Origin: Phytoactinopolyspora halotolerans
GTDB lineage: Bacteria; Actinomycetota; Actinomycetes; Jiangellales; Jiangellaceae
Direction: 5' to 3'
NCBI RefSeq assembly: GCF_010550675.1
Contig: NZ_JAAGOA010000014.1
Location: 124,001-188,000, forward strand
Length of the DNA stretch: 64,000 bases
How positions within the stretch are numbered: position 1 is the stretch's first letter; each line of letters opens with the position of its first letter. The notes beneath the pieces were generated by a model, which saw only the letters and a program-made list of their open reading frames with translations, searched no databases and was not told where the DNA came from. Shown piece by piece: positions 24,695 through 32,722 of the stretch. A program made the translations under genes and the position numbers.

Positions 24695-25659
24695 GCGCTG
24701 CCTCCATCGGCCCATACGTCGGTGAACGCCTCAGCCGGGTCTGCATCCGGCGCGTTCTTGGCCGCGTCGACGGCGGCGGCCACGGTCTGCTCGGCGCGCT
24801 GCTCGGCGGCGTCCAGGTCGGCGGCGTCGACGCCGAGCTCGGTGAACCGGCTGTGGGCGAGCGGAAGCGGGTCGCGTGCGAGCCAGTGCTCCACTTCTTC
24901 GGCCGGCCGGTACGTGGCGGGATCGGATCGGCTGTGTCCGTAGTGCCGGTAGGTCTGCGCCTCGATCACGGTGGGGCCGTCGCCGGCACGGGCCCGATCC
25001 GCCGCGCCGGCGACGGCGTCGTGGACGGCCAGCACGTCGTTGCCGTCGATGACGTGTCCGGGGAGGCCGTAGGCACCGGCCCGGTCCGCGGCCGGGTTCG
25101 GTACCGACGTGACGGTGCCGATCGGCGTGTACTCCATGTAGAGGTTGTTCTCGCAGACGAAGAGCACCGGCAGCTTCCACACCGCCGCCAGGTTGAGTGT
25201 CTCGTGGAAGGCGCCGATGTTGGTCGCCCCGTCGCCGAAGAACGCCACGGCCACCTGACCGGTACCGCGCAGCTGGGCGGACCAGGCGGCGCCGGCGGCC
25301 ATCGGCAGGTGCGATCCGACGATGGCGTACGAGCCGAGCATGCCGGACGATGCCTTGGTCAGGTGCATCGAGCCGCCCTTGCCCTGGCACAGTCCGGTGG
25401 CCTTGCTCATCAGCTCGGCGAGGCATTCTTCGGGCGCGGCCCCGCGGGCGATGGCGTGGTGGTGGCCGCGGTAGGTGGCGAAGACGTAGTCGTCGGGACG
25501 CAACGCCGCACTGGCACCGACGGCGACCGCCTCGTGCCCGGAGGCGAGATGCGTCGTCCCCTTGACCAGGCCGGCCATGAACAGGTCATGCGCGGCCTTC
25601 TCGGTCTTGCGGATCACGTGCATCTGTTCGTACATCGCGAGCAGGTCGGGTTCGGTCAT
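24682..25659 (-). CDS. 2-oxoacid/acetoin dehydrogenase E1, alpha subunit
   Basis: A 325-residue alpha subunit similar in layout to AcoA: HLASGHEAVAVGASAALRPDDYVFATYRGHHHAIARG, KGGSMHLT, and the thiamine-diphosphate motif GDGATNIGAFHETLNLAAVWKLPVLFVCENN. It would decarboxylate a 2-oxoacid or cleave an acetoin-like ketone and pass the acyl group to a partner not encoded here. ATG 25659 overlaps the M24 gene stop (ATGA). Confidence 0.92.
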   Translation of the reverse strand: MTEPDLLAMYEQMHVIRKTEKAAHDLFMAGLVKGTTHLASGHEAVAVGASAALRPDDYVFATYRGHHHAIARGAAPEECLAELMSKATGLCQGKGGSMHLTKASSGMLGSYAIVGSHLPMAAGAAWSAQLRGTGQVAVAFFGDGATNIGAFHETLNLAAVWKLPVLFVCENNLYMEYTPIGTVTSVPNPAADRAGAYGLPGHVIDGNDVLAVHDAVAGAADRARAGDGPTVIEAQTYRHYGHSRSDPATYRPAEEVEHWLARDPLPLAHSRFTELGVDAADLDAAEQRAEQTVAAAVDAAKNAPDADPAEAFTDVWADGGSAWRT

Positions 25660-26990
25660 CGGGCACCACCGCCGTCGCCGGAGGGCGTGGCGTTGCCGGT
25701 GTTCAGGTGGGATTGGGACTCCCTGGCGGTGTTCAGCGCCCCGCCGGCGGTCCAGTACTTGCGGCCGGCGACGAGCAGCTCCTCGGCCGGGAACTTGGTG
25801 ATGACCTCGCATCCGTCGGCGGTCACCACCACCTCCTCCTCGATCCGGGCGGCGGACCATCCGTCGGCGGCGGGCCAGTAGGTCTCCAGGGCGAACACCA
25901 TGCCTTCCTCGAGCGTCTCCGGTTGGTCGAGGGAGACCAGCCGGCTGAAGATCGGCTTCTCCCAGATGGACAGGCCCACGCCGTGCCCGTACTGCAGTGC
26001 GAACGCCGCCATCTCGTCCGCGAAGCCGAACTCTTCGGCCCGCGGCCAGACCGAGACGATGTCGGCCGTCGTCGCCCCGGGCTTGACCAGCGCGATCGCG
26101 CGATCCATGTACTCGCGGCAGCGGGTGTAGGCGTCGCGCTGGGCCACCGACGCGCTGCCGACGGCGAACGTGCGGTAGTAACAGGTGCGGTAGCCGAGGT
26201 GGCTGTGCAGGATGTCGAAGAACGCCGGGTCGCCGGGGCGGATGAGGCGGTCGCTGTACACGTGCGGGTGCGGGGAACAGCGTTCGCCGGAGATCGCGTT
26301 GACCCCTTCGACGTACTCGCTGCCGAGGTCGTAGAGCGTCTTGCTGACGACGCCGACGCACTCGTTCTCCTTCACGCCGGGGCGCAGGAACATGTACAGC
26401 TCTTCGTAGGCGGCGTCGACCATGGAGCAGGCTTGTGTGAGCAGCGCGATCTCGTCCGGGGTCTTGATCCGTCGCGCTTCCAGGAAGACCTGCTGCCCGT
26501 CGACGACGTCGATCCCTTCCGCCTGCAGCGCGGCCAGGATGGGCATCTCGACGACGTCGACGCCGAGCGGTTCGGCGTCCAGGCCGTGTTCGCGGAGGAC
26601 GGTGGCGACCTTTCCGGCGACGTCGGCGGCGATGCCGGCGGCCGGGTGGAACGCGCCGCGCAGCGTCGAGATGCCGGCCCGGGCGCGGTTCTCGCCGTCC
26701 AGCCAGGGGTTGTACAGCTGGTGGTGTTTGGCGGCCGAGCCGAAGTCCCAGACGATCGGTTCGCCGCCGCGGGGGAGCAGCGCGAACCGGATGAGTTTGT
26801 CCATCGCCCAGGTGCCGATGTGGGTGGAGGACATGTAGCGGATGTTGGAGAAGTCGAATGAGAGCACCGCGCCGAGCTCCGAGCGGTCGAGGGCGGTGTT
26901 CAACCGGGCGAAGCGCTCGGCCCGCAGCCGGTCCAGGTCGACGCGCTTCTCCCAGTCCACGGCGTTGGGGCCAAAGGTGCGGACCGTCAT
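25656..26990 (-). CDS. M24 (creatinase/aminopeptidase P fold) enzyme
   Basis: A 444-residue two-domain protein, the first gene of the operon. The C-terminal pita-bread domain has PHPHVYSDRLIRPGDPAFFD, QYGHGVGLSIWEKP (metal His), GMVFALETYWP (Glu) and RIEEEVVVT (Glu). The canonical second metal Asp of the D-x10-D pair is replaced by Cys (GYRTCYYRTF instead of GYxSDxTRTF). It is therefore probably not an ordinary Xaa-Pro peptidase; creatinase, ectoine hydrolase and DMSP lyase DddP are known non-peptidases of this fold. The N-terminal domain follows the creatinase pattern. Confidence 0.87.
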   Translation of the reverse strand: MTVRTFGPNAVDWEKRVDLDRLRAERFARLNTALDRSELGAVLSFDFSNIRYMSSTHIGTWAMDKLIRFALLPRGGEPIVWDFGSAAKHHQLYNPWLDGENRARAGISTLRGAFHPAAGIAADVAGKVATVLREHGLDAEPLGVDVVEMPILAALQAEGIDVVDGQQVFLEARRIKTPDEIALLTQACSMVDAAYEELYMFLRPGVKENECVGVVSKTLYDLGSEYVEGVNAISGERCSPHPHVYSDRLIRPGDPAFFDILHSHLGYRTCYYRTFAVGSASVAQRDAYTRCREYMDRAIALVKPGATTADIVSVWPRAEEFGFADEMAAFALQYGHGVGLSIWEKPIFSRLVSLDQPETLEEGMVFALETYWPAADGWSAARIEEEVVVTADGCEVITKFPAEELLVAGRKYWTAGGALNTARESQSHLNTGNATPSGDGGGAR

Positions 26991-27026
26991 GGGCCGTCAC
27001 TCCTCACACGAACACGTCAAGGCGAC

Positions 27027-27055
27027 TGTTCAGTATTGCTAATCATCATTGAACA
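27027..27055. promoter_or_regulatory. Candidate operator in the divergent promoter of the catabolic operon
   Basis: TGTTCA (27027-27032) and TGAACA (27050-27055) form a perfect 6-bp dyad around an AT-rich 17-bp centre (GTATTGCTAATCATCAT), 37-65 bp before the M24 gene start. It overlaps the likely promoter of the seven-gene operon and is a plausible target of the XRE-cupin regulator. Confidence 0.5.
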
Positions 27056-27159
27056 CATGCCGTCACGCGTCAATACCGTGTTACCTGCTGCTTCATCGAG
27101 ATTCCGGTGGGCGCTGGTCGGGCGTGTTAAGTTATGTTGACTGGCGAAGGAGGAGTGCC

Positions 27160-27900
27160 GTGGTGGCTGGTCATTCGGTGCTCGATATCGGTGCTCGGCT
27201 CCGATCCGAGCGGTCGAGGCGGGGGATCAGCGCCCGAGCGCTGGCACGCGAGATCGGCGTGTCGCCGAGCCTGATCTCGCAGATCGAGACCGGCAAGAGC
27301 CGGCCGTCGGTGAGCACGCTCTACGCGATCACCAACGCCCTGGGTGTGCCGATCGAGACCCTGTTCGACCGCGCCGATCACGTGCCGTCGGCGGTGAACG
27401 TCGTCGACCAGGTCGCACGTCCGCACGACGCGGAGCTGGCCGCGCTGGCGGCGGCCATCCACGGCGGGACGGAGCGGCCGGAGACGGCCGGCGACGCGGA
27501 GGAGCCCACGTCGTCCGGACCAGGGCTGCGGATCCTCGGGCCGGATCGGGAACGCGAAGTCGGCCCTGTCGTGCAGCCGGCCGAACGCGAGGTGCTGACG
27601 CTGGACTCCGGCGTCACCTGGGAACGCCTCGGCCAGGTGCCCGGCACCCATGTCGATTTCTTGCGCATCACCTACGAACCGGGTAGCACGTCGGCCAGCA
27701 ACGGCCGGTTGATGCGCCACCCCGGGTTCGAGTACGGCTACGTCGTGGGCGGCGAGCTGATCCTGACTCTCGGGTTCGACGAGTACCGGCTGGGCGTCGG
27801 CGACGCGGTGTCCTTCGACTCCACGACGCCGCACGGCTACCGCAACGACGGCATCGAACCTGCTGTCGGCATCTGGTTCGTGCTCGAGACCGATCAGTGA
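27160..27900 (+). CDS. XRE-family regulator with C-terminal cupin
   Basis: A 246-residue regulator. Residues 8-65 form an XRE helix-turn-helix ([54 protein letters not shown]), and the last 90 form a cupin sensor domain ([48 protein letters not shown]). Such proteins repress or activate adjacent catabolic genes in response to a small ligand. GTG 27160 has AAGGAGGAG a few nt upstream. It faces the seven-gene operon across 169 bp. Confidence 0.9.
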   Translation: MVAGHSVLDIGARLRSERSRRGISARALAREIGVSPSLISQIETGKSRPSVSTLYAITNALGVPIETLFDRADHVPSAVNVVDQVARPHDAELAALAAAIHGGTERPETAGDAEEPTSSGPGLRILGPDREREVGPVVQPAEREVLTLDSGVTWERLGQVPGTHVDFLRITYEPGSTSASNGRLMRHPGFEYGYVVGGELILTLGFDEYRLGVGDAVSFDSTTPHGYRNDGIEPAVGIWFVLETDQ

Positions 27901-27928
27901 CGCGCGCGCCGTAGTGGATGGCTTGACG

Positions 27929-27958
27929 AAGTCGGGTCTTGCCGTGCTCGCGTGTTAA
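27929..27958 (+). repeat. 30-bp direct repeat, left copy
   Basis: AAGTCGGGTCTTGCCGTGCT plus ten more bases ending GTTAA; the same 30 bases with one change recur at 29612-29641. The two copies enclose the AbiE module. Confidence 0.85.
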
Positions 27959-28081
27959 GGCCCGTCATATGCGTGCAGGTTCGGTCCCTCAGGTAGTCAG
28001 TCTGGCTCCGCAGGGCATCGAGGGCGCATGGCCGATGGACCTCACAGTGTGAACGACGATTGGCGGTGATGTCATGTTCGT

Positions 28082-28942
28082 CTATCGGGTGGGGACATTG
28101 TCGATACGGTGAATGAAGTCGGTGAGGTACCGGATGGCTTCGTCCAGATCGGCCGGAGCCTCCGGGTGTTCACGCACGAGTAGTGGATAGTCGTGCGCCC
28201 ACGAGGGCGACGGTTTGACTATCGGCGGCCAGGCGTGGCTCGCTCGACGGCTGAAGGTCTCGATCGCCGCGTCACGCACAGCCTGCAGATCGTCGGCAGC
28301 AAGCAACCCTTCCAACAGCCAGATGTCGATCAGATCGCGGACCCTGTCATTGCCGTCCGGGTGTGGCTCGGTGCAGGCATGCAGCTTCTGAGCGATCTGA
28401 TACGGCACGTCCAGACATGGCACTAGGCGAGGCGGGTCAATGTCGAACTCGGCGAGCACAATTCCTTGCGGTTGTACGAGCGTATGCCGCTTTCCTGTGC
28501 GCTCGTCGATGGCAACCTCGAGGCTTGTGGAGCCGAAATCCCGGCCCTCATAGCGTATTTGGAGCGCCACCCGCCATGGCCGATACCCAAGCCCCGGCAC
28601 ATCGATTTCCAAAGGTGGGGCCTTACGCTCGACTGTGAAGCCGTTCCACGTGCGCTCAGCGATCGCCTCATCGAACCGATGTAGCCACGTGTCCATGTGA
28701 CCTCGAAAGATCACGTCAAGATCAGTTGTGGCGCGTGCACGGATGCCCAGACGTAGCTGCATCGCAGTGCCGCCCTTGACGATGAACAGATGCCCGCCGT
28801 CGTCGTGGCGGACCGCATCCAGCATGGCGCATACAACGGCGACCCGTACCAGATGCATGACTCGTTGTGGTAGTTGTCCGATCTGAGCAGAATGACGCTG
28901 CAACAGGCGTTGGAACTGTTTGGCGCCAGCGGGTCGACCCAT
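28082..28942 (-). CDS. AbiEii/AbiGii-type nucleotidyltransferase toxin
   Basis: A 286-residue protein of the AbiEii/MenT nucleotidyltransferase family: GHLFIVKGGTAMQLRLGIRARATTDLDVIFRG contains KGGTA and the RxTxDLD metal-binding motif, and DRVRDLIDIWLLEG is the later conserved segment. Such toxins block growth by acting on tRNA or other nucleotide targets, and give phage abortive infection. It begins 10 nt after the antitoxin stop, in the usual antitoxin-toxin order of the operon. Confidence 0.92.
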   Translation of the reverse strand: MGRPAGAKQFQRLLQRHSAQIGQLPQRVMHLVRVAVVCAMLDAVRHDDGGHLFIVKGGTAMQLRLGIRARATTDLDVIFRGHMDTWLHRFDEAIAERTWNGFTVERKAPPLEIDVPGLGYRPWRVALQIRYEGRDFGSTSLEVAIDERTGKRHTLVQPQGIVLAEFDIDPPRLVPCLDVPYQIAQKLHACTEPHPDGNDRVRDLIDIWLLEGLLAADDLQAVRDAAIETFSRRASHAWPPIVKPSPSWAHDYPLLVREHPEAPADLDEAIRYLTDFIHRIDNVPTR

Positions 28943-28952
28943 CTCGAGCCCC

Positions 28953-29492
28953 TTACGTGGTCAGTTGTGCGAGCAGCGCTTCGCGTTCATCGACACGGAT
29001 CGCCCCGCGTTCAGCGGCTGTGGTGATGGCCTGCCGGACCAGGGCAATAGGAACTGTACTGAGCGCATCTGTCAATGTCCGCCTGATTGTTGTCACCACC
29101 ACGGCCTCGATCTGGGTCACCTCATCGCGGCGGAGATCGGCGCGGTGCACGACGTACATCTCTCCGCCAGATCGGTTGATCCGGTACGCGCGCGGTACGG
29201 TGAGATGCACGTGGGCGGGGTTGATGTCACAGAGCTGGTGAATCAGAAGCGCCGAATCGTGCGAGATGACACCACGTCCTCGGGTGAACAAGCGTGCCAG
29301 GATGAACTCGTCGAACGGCTCTCGTGGTAAGGCGGGTACCCGGTACACGCCGTGCCCGACTCGCTCTAGCGTGCCCCGTGACGCCATCTTGCGAAGTTCA
29401 ACCGGCGGTACGTCCGGTACCAGCGCAGGTGTGACGTATCCGCCTTGCTCGACAGCGACGTCCATCACCGCGTTCCAATACTTGCCTGGCAT
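28953..29492 (-). CDS. AbiEi-type antitoxin
   Basis: A 179-residue antitoxin and autorepressor with an N-terminal winged helix (VAVEQGGYVTPALVPDVPPVELRKMASRGTLERVGHGVYRVPALP) and the AbiEi C-terminal domain (ISHDSALLIHQLCDINPAHVHLTVPRAYRI ... RRTLTDALSTVPI). AbiEi neutralises AbiEii without forming a stable complex (type IV) and binds its own promoter. An inverted repeat lies 9-25 nt upstream of the ATG. Confidence 0.9.
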   Translation of the reverse strand: MPGKYWNAVMDVAVEQGGYVTPALVPDVPPVELRKMASRGTLERVGHGVYRVPALPREPFDEFILARLFTRGRGVISHDSALLIHQLCDINPAHVHLTVPRAYRINRSGGEMYVVHRADLRRDEVTQIEAVVVTTIRRTLTDALSTVPIALVRQAITTAAERGAIRVDEREALLAQLTT

Positions 29493-29500
29493 GTAAAAAC

Positions 29501-29517
29501 AGTACCAAAAGGGTACT
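29501..29517 (-). promoter_or_regulatory. Inverted-repeat operator of the AbiE operon
   Basis: AGTACC-AAAAG-GGTACT, a perfect 6-bp dyad in an AT-rich island just upstream of the antitoxin ATG (29492). AbiEi proteins are known to bind inverted repeats at their own promoter; assignment here is by position. Confidence 0.65.
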
Positions 29518-29544
29518 CTTTTTGTGAGTTCCGCTCATGACGAG

Positions 29545-29618
29545 CCGACTTCCTGAGGGGAGGTAACGCTTGGACGCTCCTGAGCAACGCTAAGCGTTAC
29601 CTACCCTCAGAAAGTCGG
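29545..29618. repeat. Long imperfect palindrome beside AbiE
   Basis: CCGACTTCCTGAGGGGAGGT.. (29545-29572) pairs with 29590-29618 (ending CAGAAAGTCGG), over about 24 of 28 positions. The inner arms (GTAACGCTT / AAGCGTTAC) recur in the palindromes at 12289 and 15825. Its right arm runs into the right 30-bp direct repeat. Confidence 0.75.
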
Positions 29619-29641
29619 GTCTTGCCGTGCTCGCGCGTTAA
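29612..29641 (+). repeat. 30-bp direct repeat, right copy
   Basis: Matches 27929-27958 at 29 of 30 positions (a T/C change near the end). Together the repeats bracket 1.65 kb holding only the AbiE pair and its palindrome, as expected for a module gained or movable through short direct repeats. Confidence 0.85.
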
Positions 29642-29756
29642 TCGGTGGCGCCGATTCGGACCGTGCGGATAGCGTGTCGGTCAAGCACGGGCCGTGGAGG
29701 GAAGGCAGTGGCGCGGTCGCCGACCGGCTACTGCGACAAGTGAGGAGGTGAGGGCC

Positions 29757-29813
29757 ATGACTGTGAGATTCGCATGCCTGATGCCCGTTCACCTCGAGGC
29801 GCCTCCACGCTGA
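29757..29813 (+). CDS. Possible leader peptide ORF upstream of rsgA
   Basis: An 18-codon ORF, MTVRFACLMPVHLEAPPR, with a very strong AGGAGGTGA ribosome binding site (29743-29751) and its stop 50 nt before the rsgA ATG. Rich spacing and the excellent ribosome binding site suggest it is translated. It may be a regulatory leader peptide; nothing more is shown. Confidence 0.45.
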   Translation: MTVRFACLMPVHLEAPPR

Positions 29814-29863
29814 TCGATCCTCCGATCACGTCGGGTGGGGCCTCGATCACCAGGAAGGTCCCC

Positions 29864-31015
29864 ATGATGTCTCATCCACGCGAAAACAACTCGCACGCCC
29901 AATCACACGATGGCAACCCGCACAACGGTGCCCAGATCATCCCGTTCCCTACCGGTCATGTCCCGGCGACCGAGGCCGCTGAGGCGTTCCGTCCCTACGC
30001 CGGATCGCACGCCCTGGGCCGGGTCAGCCGGGTCGAGCGCGGCGGCGCCGAGGTGCTGACCGCCGATGGCGAGCTGCTGGCGACCTACGGCGGCGATGTG
30101 CTGGCGGCGGCCGCCACTGACCGGTCCCGCTTCCCGGCCGCCGGCGACTGGGCCGCGGTGCGGCGGTGGCCGGATGGACGCATCACGCTCGACGCCGTGC
30201 TGCCGAGGCGAACCGCCCTGGTCCGAGACGGTGTCGACCGGACATCGCACGGCCAGGTGGTGGCGGCGAACATCGACCTGGTCGTCATCGTCGAACATCT
30301 CGACCCGGAACCGGACGTGGGTCGGATCGAGCGGCTGCTGGTGCTGGCCTGGGGGAGCGGCGCCACTCCGCTCGTCGTGCTGACCAAGGCGGACCTGGTG
30401 CCCGATGCGGAAGGCATGCGTGCGGAGGTCGCACGGAACGTCTTCGGGGTGGACGTCCTCGCGGTCAGCGTGACCGAGGGCGACGGGATGGACGAGCTGA
30501 GCCGACGACTGACACCGGAGATGACGATGACGCTGGTCGGCCCGTCCGGTGCGGGCAAGTCCACGCTGGTGAATACATTGGCCGGAGCCGAGGTGATGCC
30601 CATCGGCGACGTCCGCGAGCGCGACGGCAAAGGCAGGCACACCACCACCCACCGGGAGCTGATCACGCTCCCCGGCGGCGGTGTCGTCATCGATACACCC
30701 GGCGTGCGAGCCGTGGGCCTCGTCGCCGACGACGAGGCGATAGCCGAGGTGTTCCAGGACATCGAGGAACTCGCCGCCGAGTGCCGGTTCCGCGACTGCT
30801 CGCACATGTCCGAGCCGGGCTGCGCCGTGCTGGAGGCGATCGACGACGGCGAACTCGGCGAGGATCGGTTGCTGCGCTGGCGCAAGCTCGGCCGGGAGGC
30901 CGCCTATCAGGCCCGACGCGCCGACGCGCGGCTGCGGCAGCAGGAACGGAACCTGTGGAAGCAACGCGAGAAGGCGCTTCGCCAGCATTACCAACACAAG
31001 GGCCGCCGCCGCTGA
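29864..31015 (+). CDS. rsgA: Ribosome small subunit-dependent GTPase RsgA
   Basis: A 383-residue circularly permuted GTPase that helps 30S subunit maturation. After an N-terminal OB-fold, the G motifs appear in the order G4 (LTKAD), G1 (VGPSGAGKSTLVNTL) and G3 (DTPGVR), and a zinc site follows (CRFRDCSHMSEPGC). The C-terminal helix is rich in Arg/Gln. The ATG at 29864 follows AGGAAGG; the 50-residue N-terminal extension up to GSHALGRVSRV is polar and not conserved. A hairpin follows the stop. Confidence 0.96.
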   Translation: MMSHPRENNSHAQSHDGNPHNGAQIIPFPTGHVPATEAAEAFRPYAGSHALGRVSRVERGGAEVLTADGELLATYGGDVLAAAATDRSRFPAAGDWAAVRRWPDGRITLDAVLPRRTALVRDGVDRTSHGQVVAANIDLVVIVEHLDPEPDVGRIERLLVLAWGSGATPLVVLTKADLVPDAEGMRAEVARNVFGVDVLAVSVTEGDGMDELSRRLTPEMTMTLVGPSGAGKSTLVNTLAGAEVMPIGDVRERDGKGRHTTTHRELITLPGGGVVIDTPGVRAVGLVADDEAIAEVFQDIEELAAECRFRDCSHMSEPGCAVLEAIDDGELGEDRLLRWRKLGREAAYQARRADARLRQQERNLWKQREKALRQHYQHKGRRR

Positions 31016-31035
31016 ACTTCGGTGCCGCTGCGTGG

Positions 31036-31085
31036 GAAGGAGCATGCATTGTGGTCGCGATCACGACCGCGACGCATGCTCCTTC
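31036..31085 (+). terminator. Hairpin after rsgA
   Basis: GAAGGAGCATGC (31036-31047) and GCATGCTCCTTC (31074-31085) are perfect complements with additional inner pairing (GTCGCG/CGCGAC). Located between rsgA and the sirtuin gene. Confidence 0.75.
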
Positions 31086-31114
31086 TCCTGGACGAGACCG
31101 CATACCCTCGAGGT

Positions 31115-31963
31115 GTGACGATCAGCATGGTGGAGGTCGACGACGCGGCGACCGCGGCGATGGAGATGGTGGACGTGCTCGGTGCCGGGCCGGTGGCGGT
31201 GCTCACCGGGGCCGGGATCTCCACGGACTCGGGCATCCCGGACTATCGCGGGCCGGACTCTCCGCCGCGCAATCCGATGACGTATCAGCAGTTCGTCGGC
31301 GATTTCGCGTTTCGCCGTCACTATTGGGCGCGCAACCACGTCGGCTGGCGGCACATCGCGCGCACCGAACCCAACGACGGGCACCGCGCCCTGGCGAAGC
31401 TGGAGGCCGAGGGGTTGGTGACCGGGCTGATCACCCAGAACGTCGACATCCTCCACGAGGTCGCGGGAAGCCGGCGGGTGATCGACCTGCACGGCCGGTA
31501 TGACCGGGTGATCTGCCTGTCCTGCCGTCGGGCGATCACCCGGGAGCATCTCGCCGAGCGCCTGACGGCACTCAACCCGGACTACGCCGCCGAGGTCTCG
31601 GACATCGAGATCGCGCCGGACGCCGACGCGGTGATCGCCGCCACCGAAGGGTTCCAGGTGGCGGACTGCGAGTACTGCGGCGGCATGCTCAAACCGGACA
31701 TCGTCTACTTCGGGGAGAACGTGCCCAAGGACCGCGTGCTGGAGGCCTACGCCTATGTCGACCAGGCCGAGGCACTCCTGGTGGCGGGTTCGTCGCTGAC
31801 TGTCATGTCCGGACTGCGGTTCGTGCGGCACGCCGCCAAGACCGGCACACCGGTGGTCATCCTCAACCGCGGCGAGACCAGGGGTGACGACCTGGCCACG
31901 CTGAAAGTGGACGGGGGCTGCTCGCCGGTGCTGACCTCACTGGCCGAGATCTATACCGGCTAG
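31115..31963 (+). CDS. Sir2-family NAD-dependent deacylase
   Basis: A 282-residue sirtuin: VLTGAGISTDSGIPDYRG (NAD site), LITQNVDILHEVAGS, IDLHGRYDRVICLSC with the catalytic His, and a zinc knuckle formed by CLSC and CEYCGG, then GSSLTVMSGLR and VVILNRGETRGD. It removes acyl groups from protein lysines using NAD+. GTG 31115 is preceded by TACCCT at about -10, suggesting a leaderless mRNA; ATG 31127 is the alternative. It overlaps the convergent TenA-like gene by 4 nt. Confidence 0.94.
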   Translation: MTISMVEVDDAATAAMEMVDVLGAGPVAVLTGAGISTDSGIPDYRGPDSPPRNPMTYQQFVGDFAFRRHYWARNHVGWRHIARTEPNDGHRALAKLEAEGLVTGLITQNVDILHEVAGSRRVIDLHGRYDRVICLSCRRAITREHLAERLTALNPDYAAEVSDIEIAPDADAVIAATEGFQVADCEYCGGMLKPDIVYFGENVPKDRVLEAYAYVDQAEALLVAGSSLTVMSGLRFVRHAAKTGTPVVILNRGETRGDDLATLKVDGGCSPVLTSLAEIYTG

Positions 31964-32655
31964 CGCGCGGCGGCGTCGCCCTCCAAGCTGCGGGCCATGG
32001 TGTCCCAGAACATCAGCTCGTAGGCCTGCAGGAGCCGGGCGGCGGACTTCGCCCTGGCCGGGGAGGCGCCGGCGCGCAGGTCGGCGTCGATGACGCGCAG
32101 CGCGTGGTCGTCGAAACCTGGCGCGGGCGTGGCGAAGAAGTCGAAGAACGCGACGGCCGCGTCGTCGGCACCGTAGGCGGTCCGCAGCGCATCGGCGACT
32201 CCGCCGCAGTTGGCGCCCCACGCGGCGAGATTCGCCAGGAACGCCACCGCCACGTCGGCCGCCGAGCCGTTCAACGCCAGCCACGCGACATAGGCGGTGT
32301 AGGCGTGCGCGCCCGGTGTGGGCTGGTAGTCGCCCAGGCTGCGCGGGTCGAGGCCGGTCCATCGGGCGAAACCGTCGAGATGCCCCAGGGCGACACTCTC
32401 GCCCTGGGCGAGGTCGAGAAAGAAGCCGGCCGCGTCCGAGTCGCCATACCGGGCCGCCAGGTGGGCGAAGCTTCGCCGGTCGCTGGTGATGATCCAATGC
32501 TGTTCGCCGGCGAAACGCTCCAGCGTGCTGCGCGGAACATGGCCGGCGGCCAGCGTGGCGACGAACGGATGGCCGGAGAGCCGCTCCTCGATCGGGGCCA
32601 GTTCGGCACGGACCTCGTCAACGAGTTCCGCGGCTGTGGGCGTGTTCGACGTCAT
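31960..32655 (-). CDS. TenA/thiaminase-II-like protein
   Basis: A 231-residue all-helical protein of the TenA/PqqC (haem-oxygenase-like) fold: HPFVATLAAGHVPRSTLERFAGEQHWIITSDRRSFAHLAARY, GESVALGHLDGFARWTG, PTPGAHAYTAYVAWLALNG and a C-terminal LLQAYELMFWDTMARS. The thiaminase catalytic Cys is not clearly in place, so a role in thiamine salvage is uncertain. Its stop overlaps the sirtuin stop (palindromic CTAG). Confidence 0.75.
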   Translation of the reverse strand: MTSNTPTAAELVDEVRAELAPIEERLSGHPFVATLAAGHVPRSTLERFAGEQHWIITSDRRSFAHLAARYGDSDAAGFFLDLAQGESVALGHLDGFARWTGLDPRSLGDYQPTPGAHAYTAYVAWLALNGSAADVAVAFLANLAAWGANCGGVADALRTAYGADDAAVAFFDFFATPAPGFDDHALRVIDADLRAGASPARAKSAARLLQAYELMFWDTMARSLEGDAAAR

Positions 32656-32722
32656 GGGGACCTCCGCGTGGGCGATGGCGGCCGGTGGTCTGTGATGCCG
32701 GTTCCTTGCACAGATTCAATGA

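Noticed and set aside
22221-24746. An 841-codon frame joining the amidohydrolase with upstream sequence
   Set aside because: The upstream half is the shadow of the E1 beta gene. The amidohydrolase has its own ribosome binding site and ATG at 23582.
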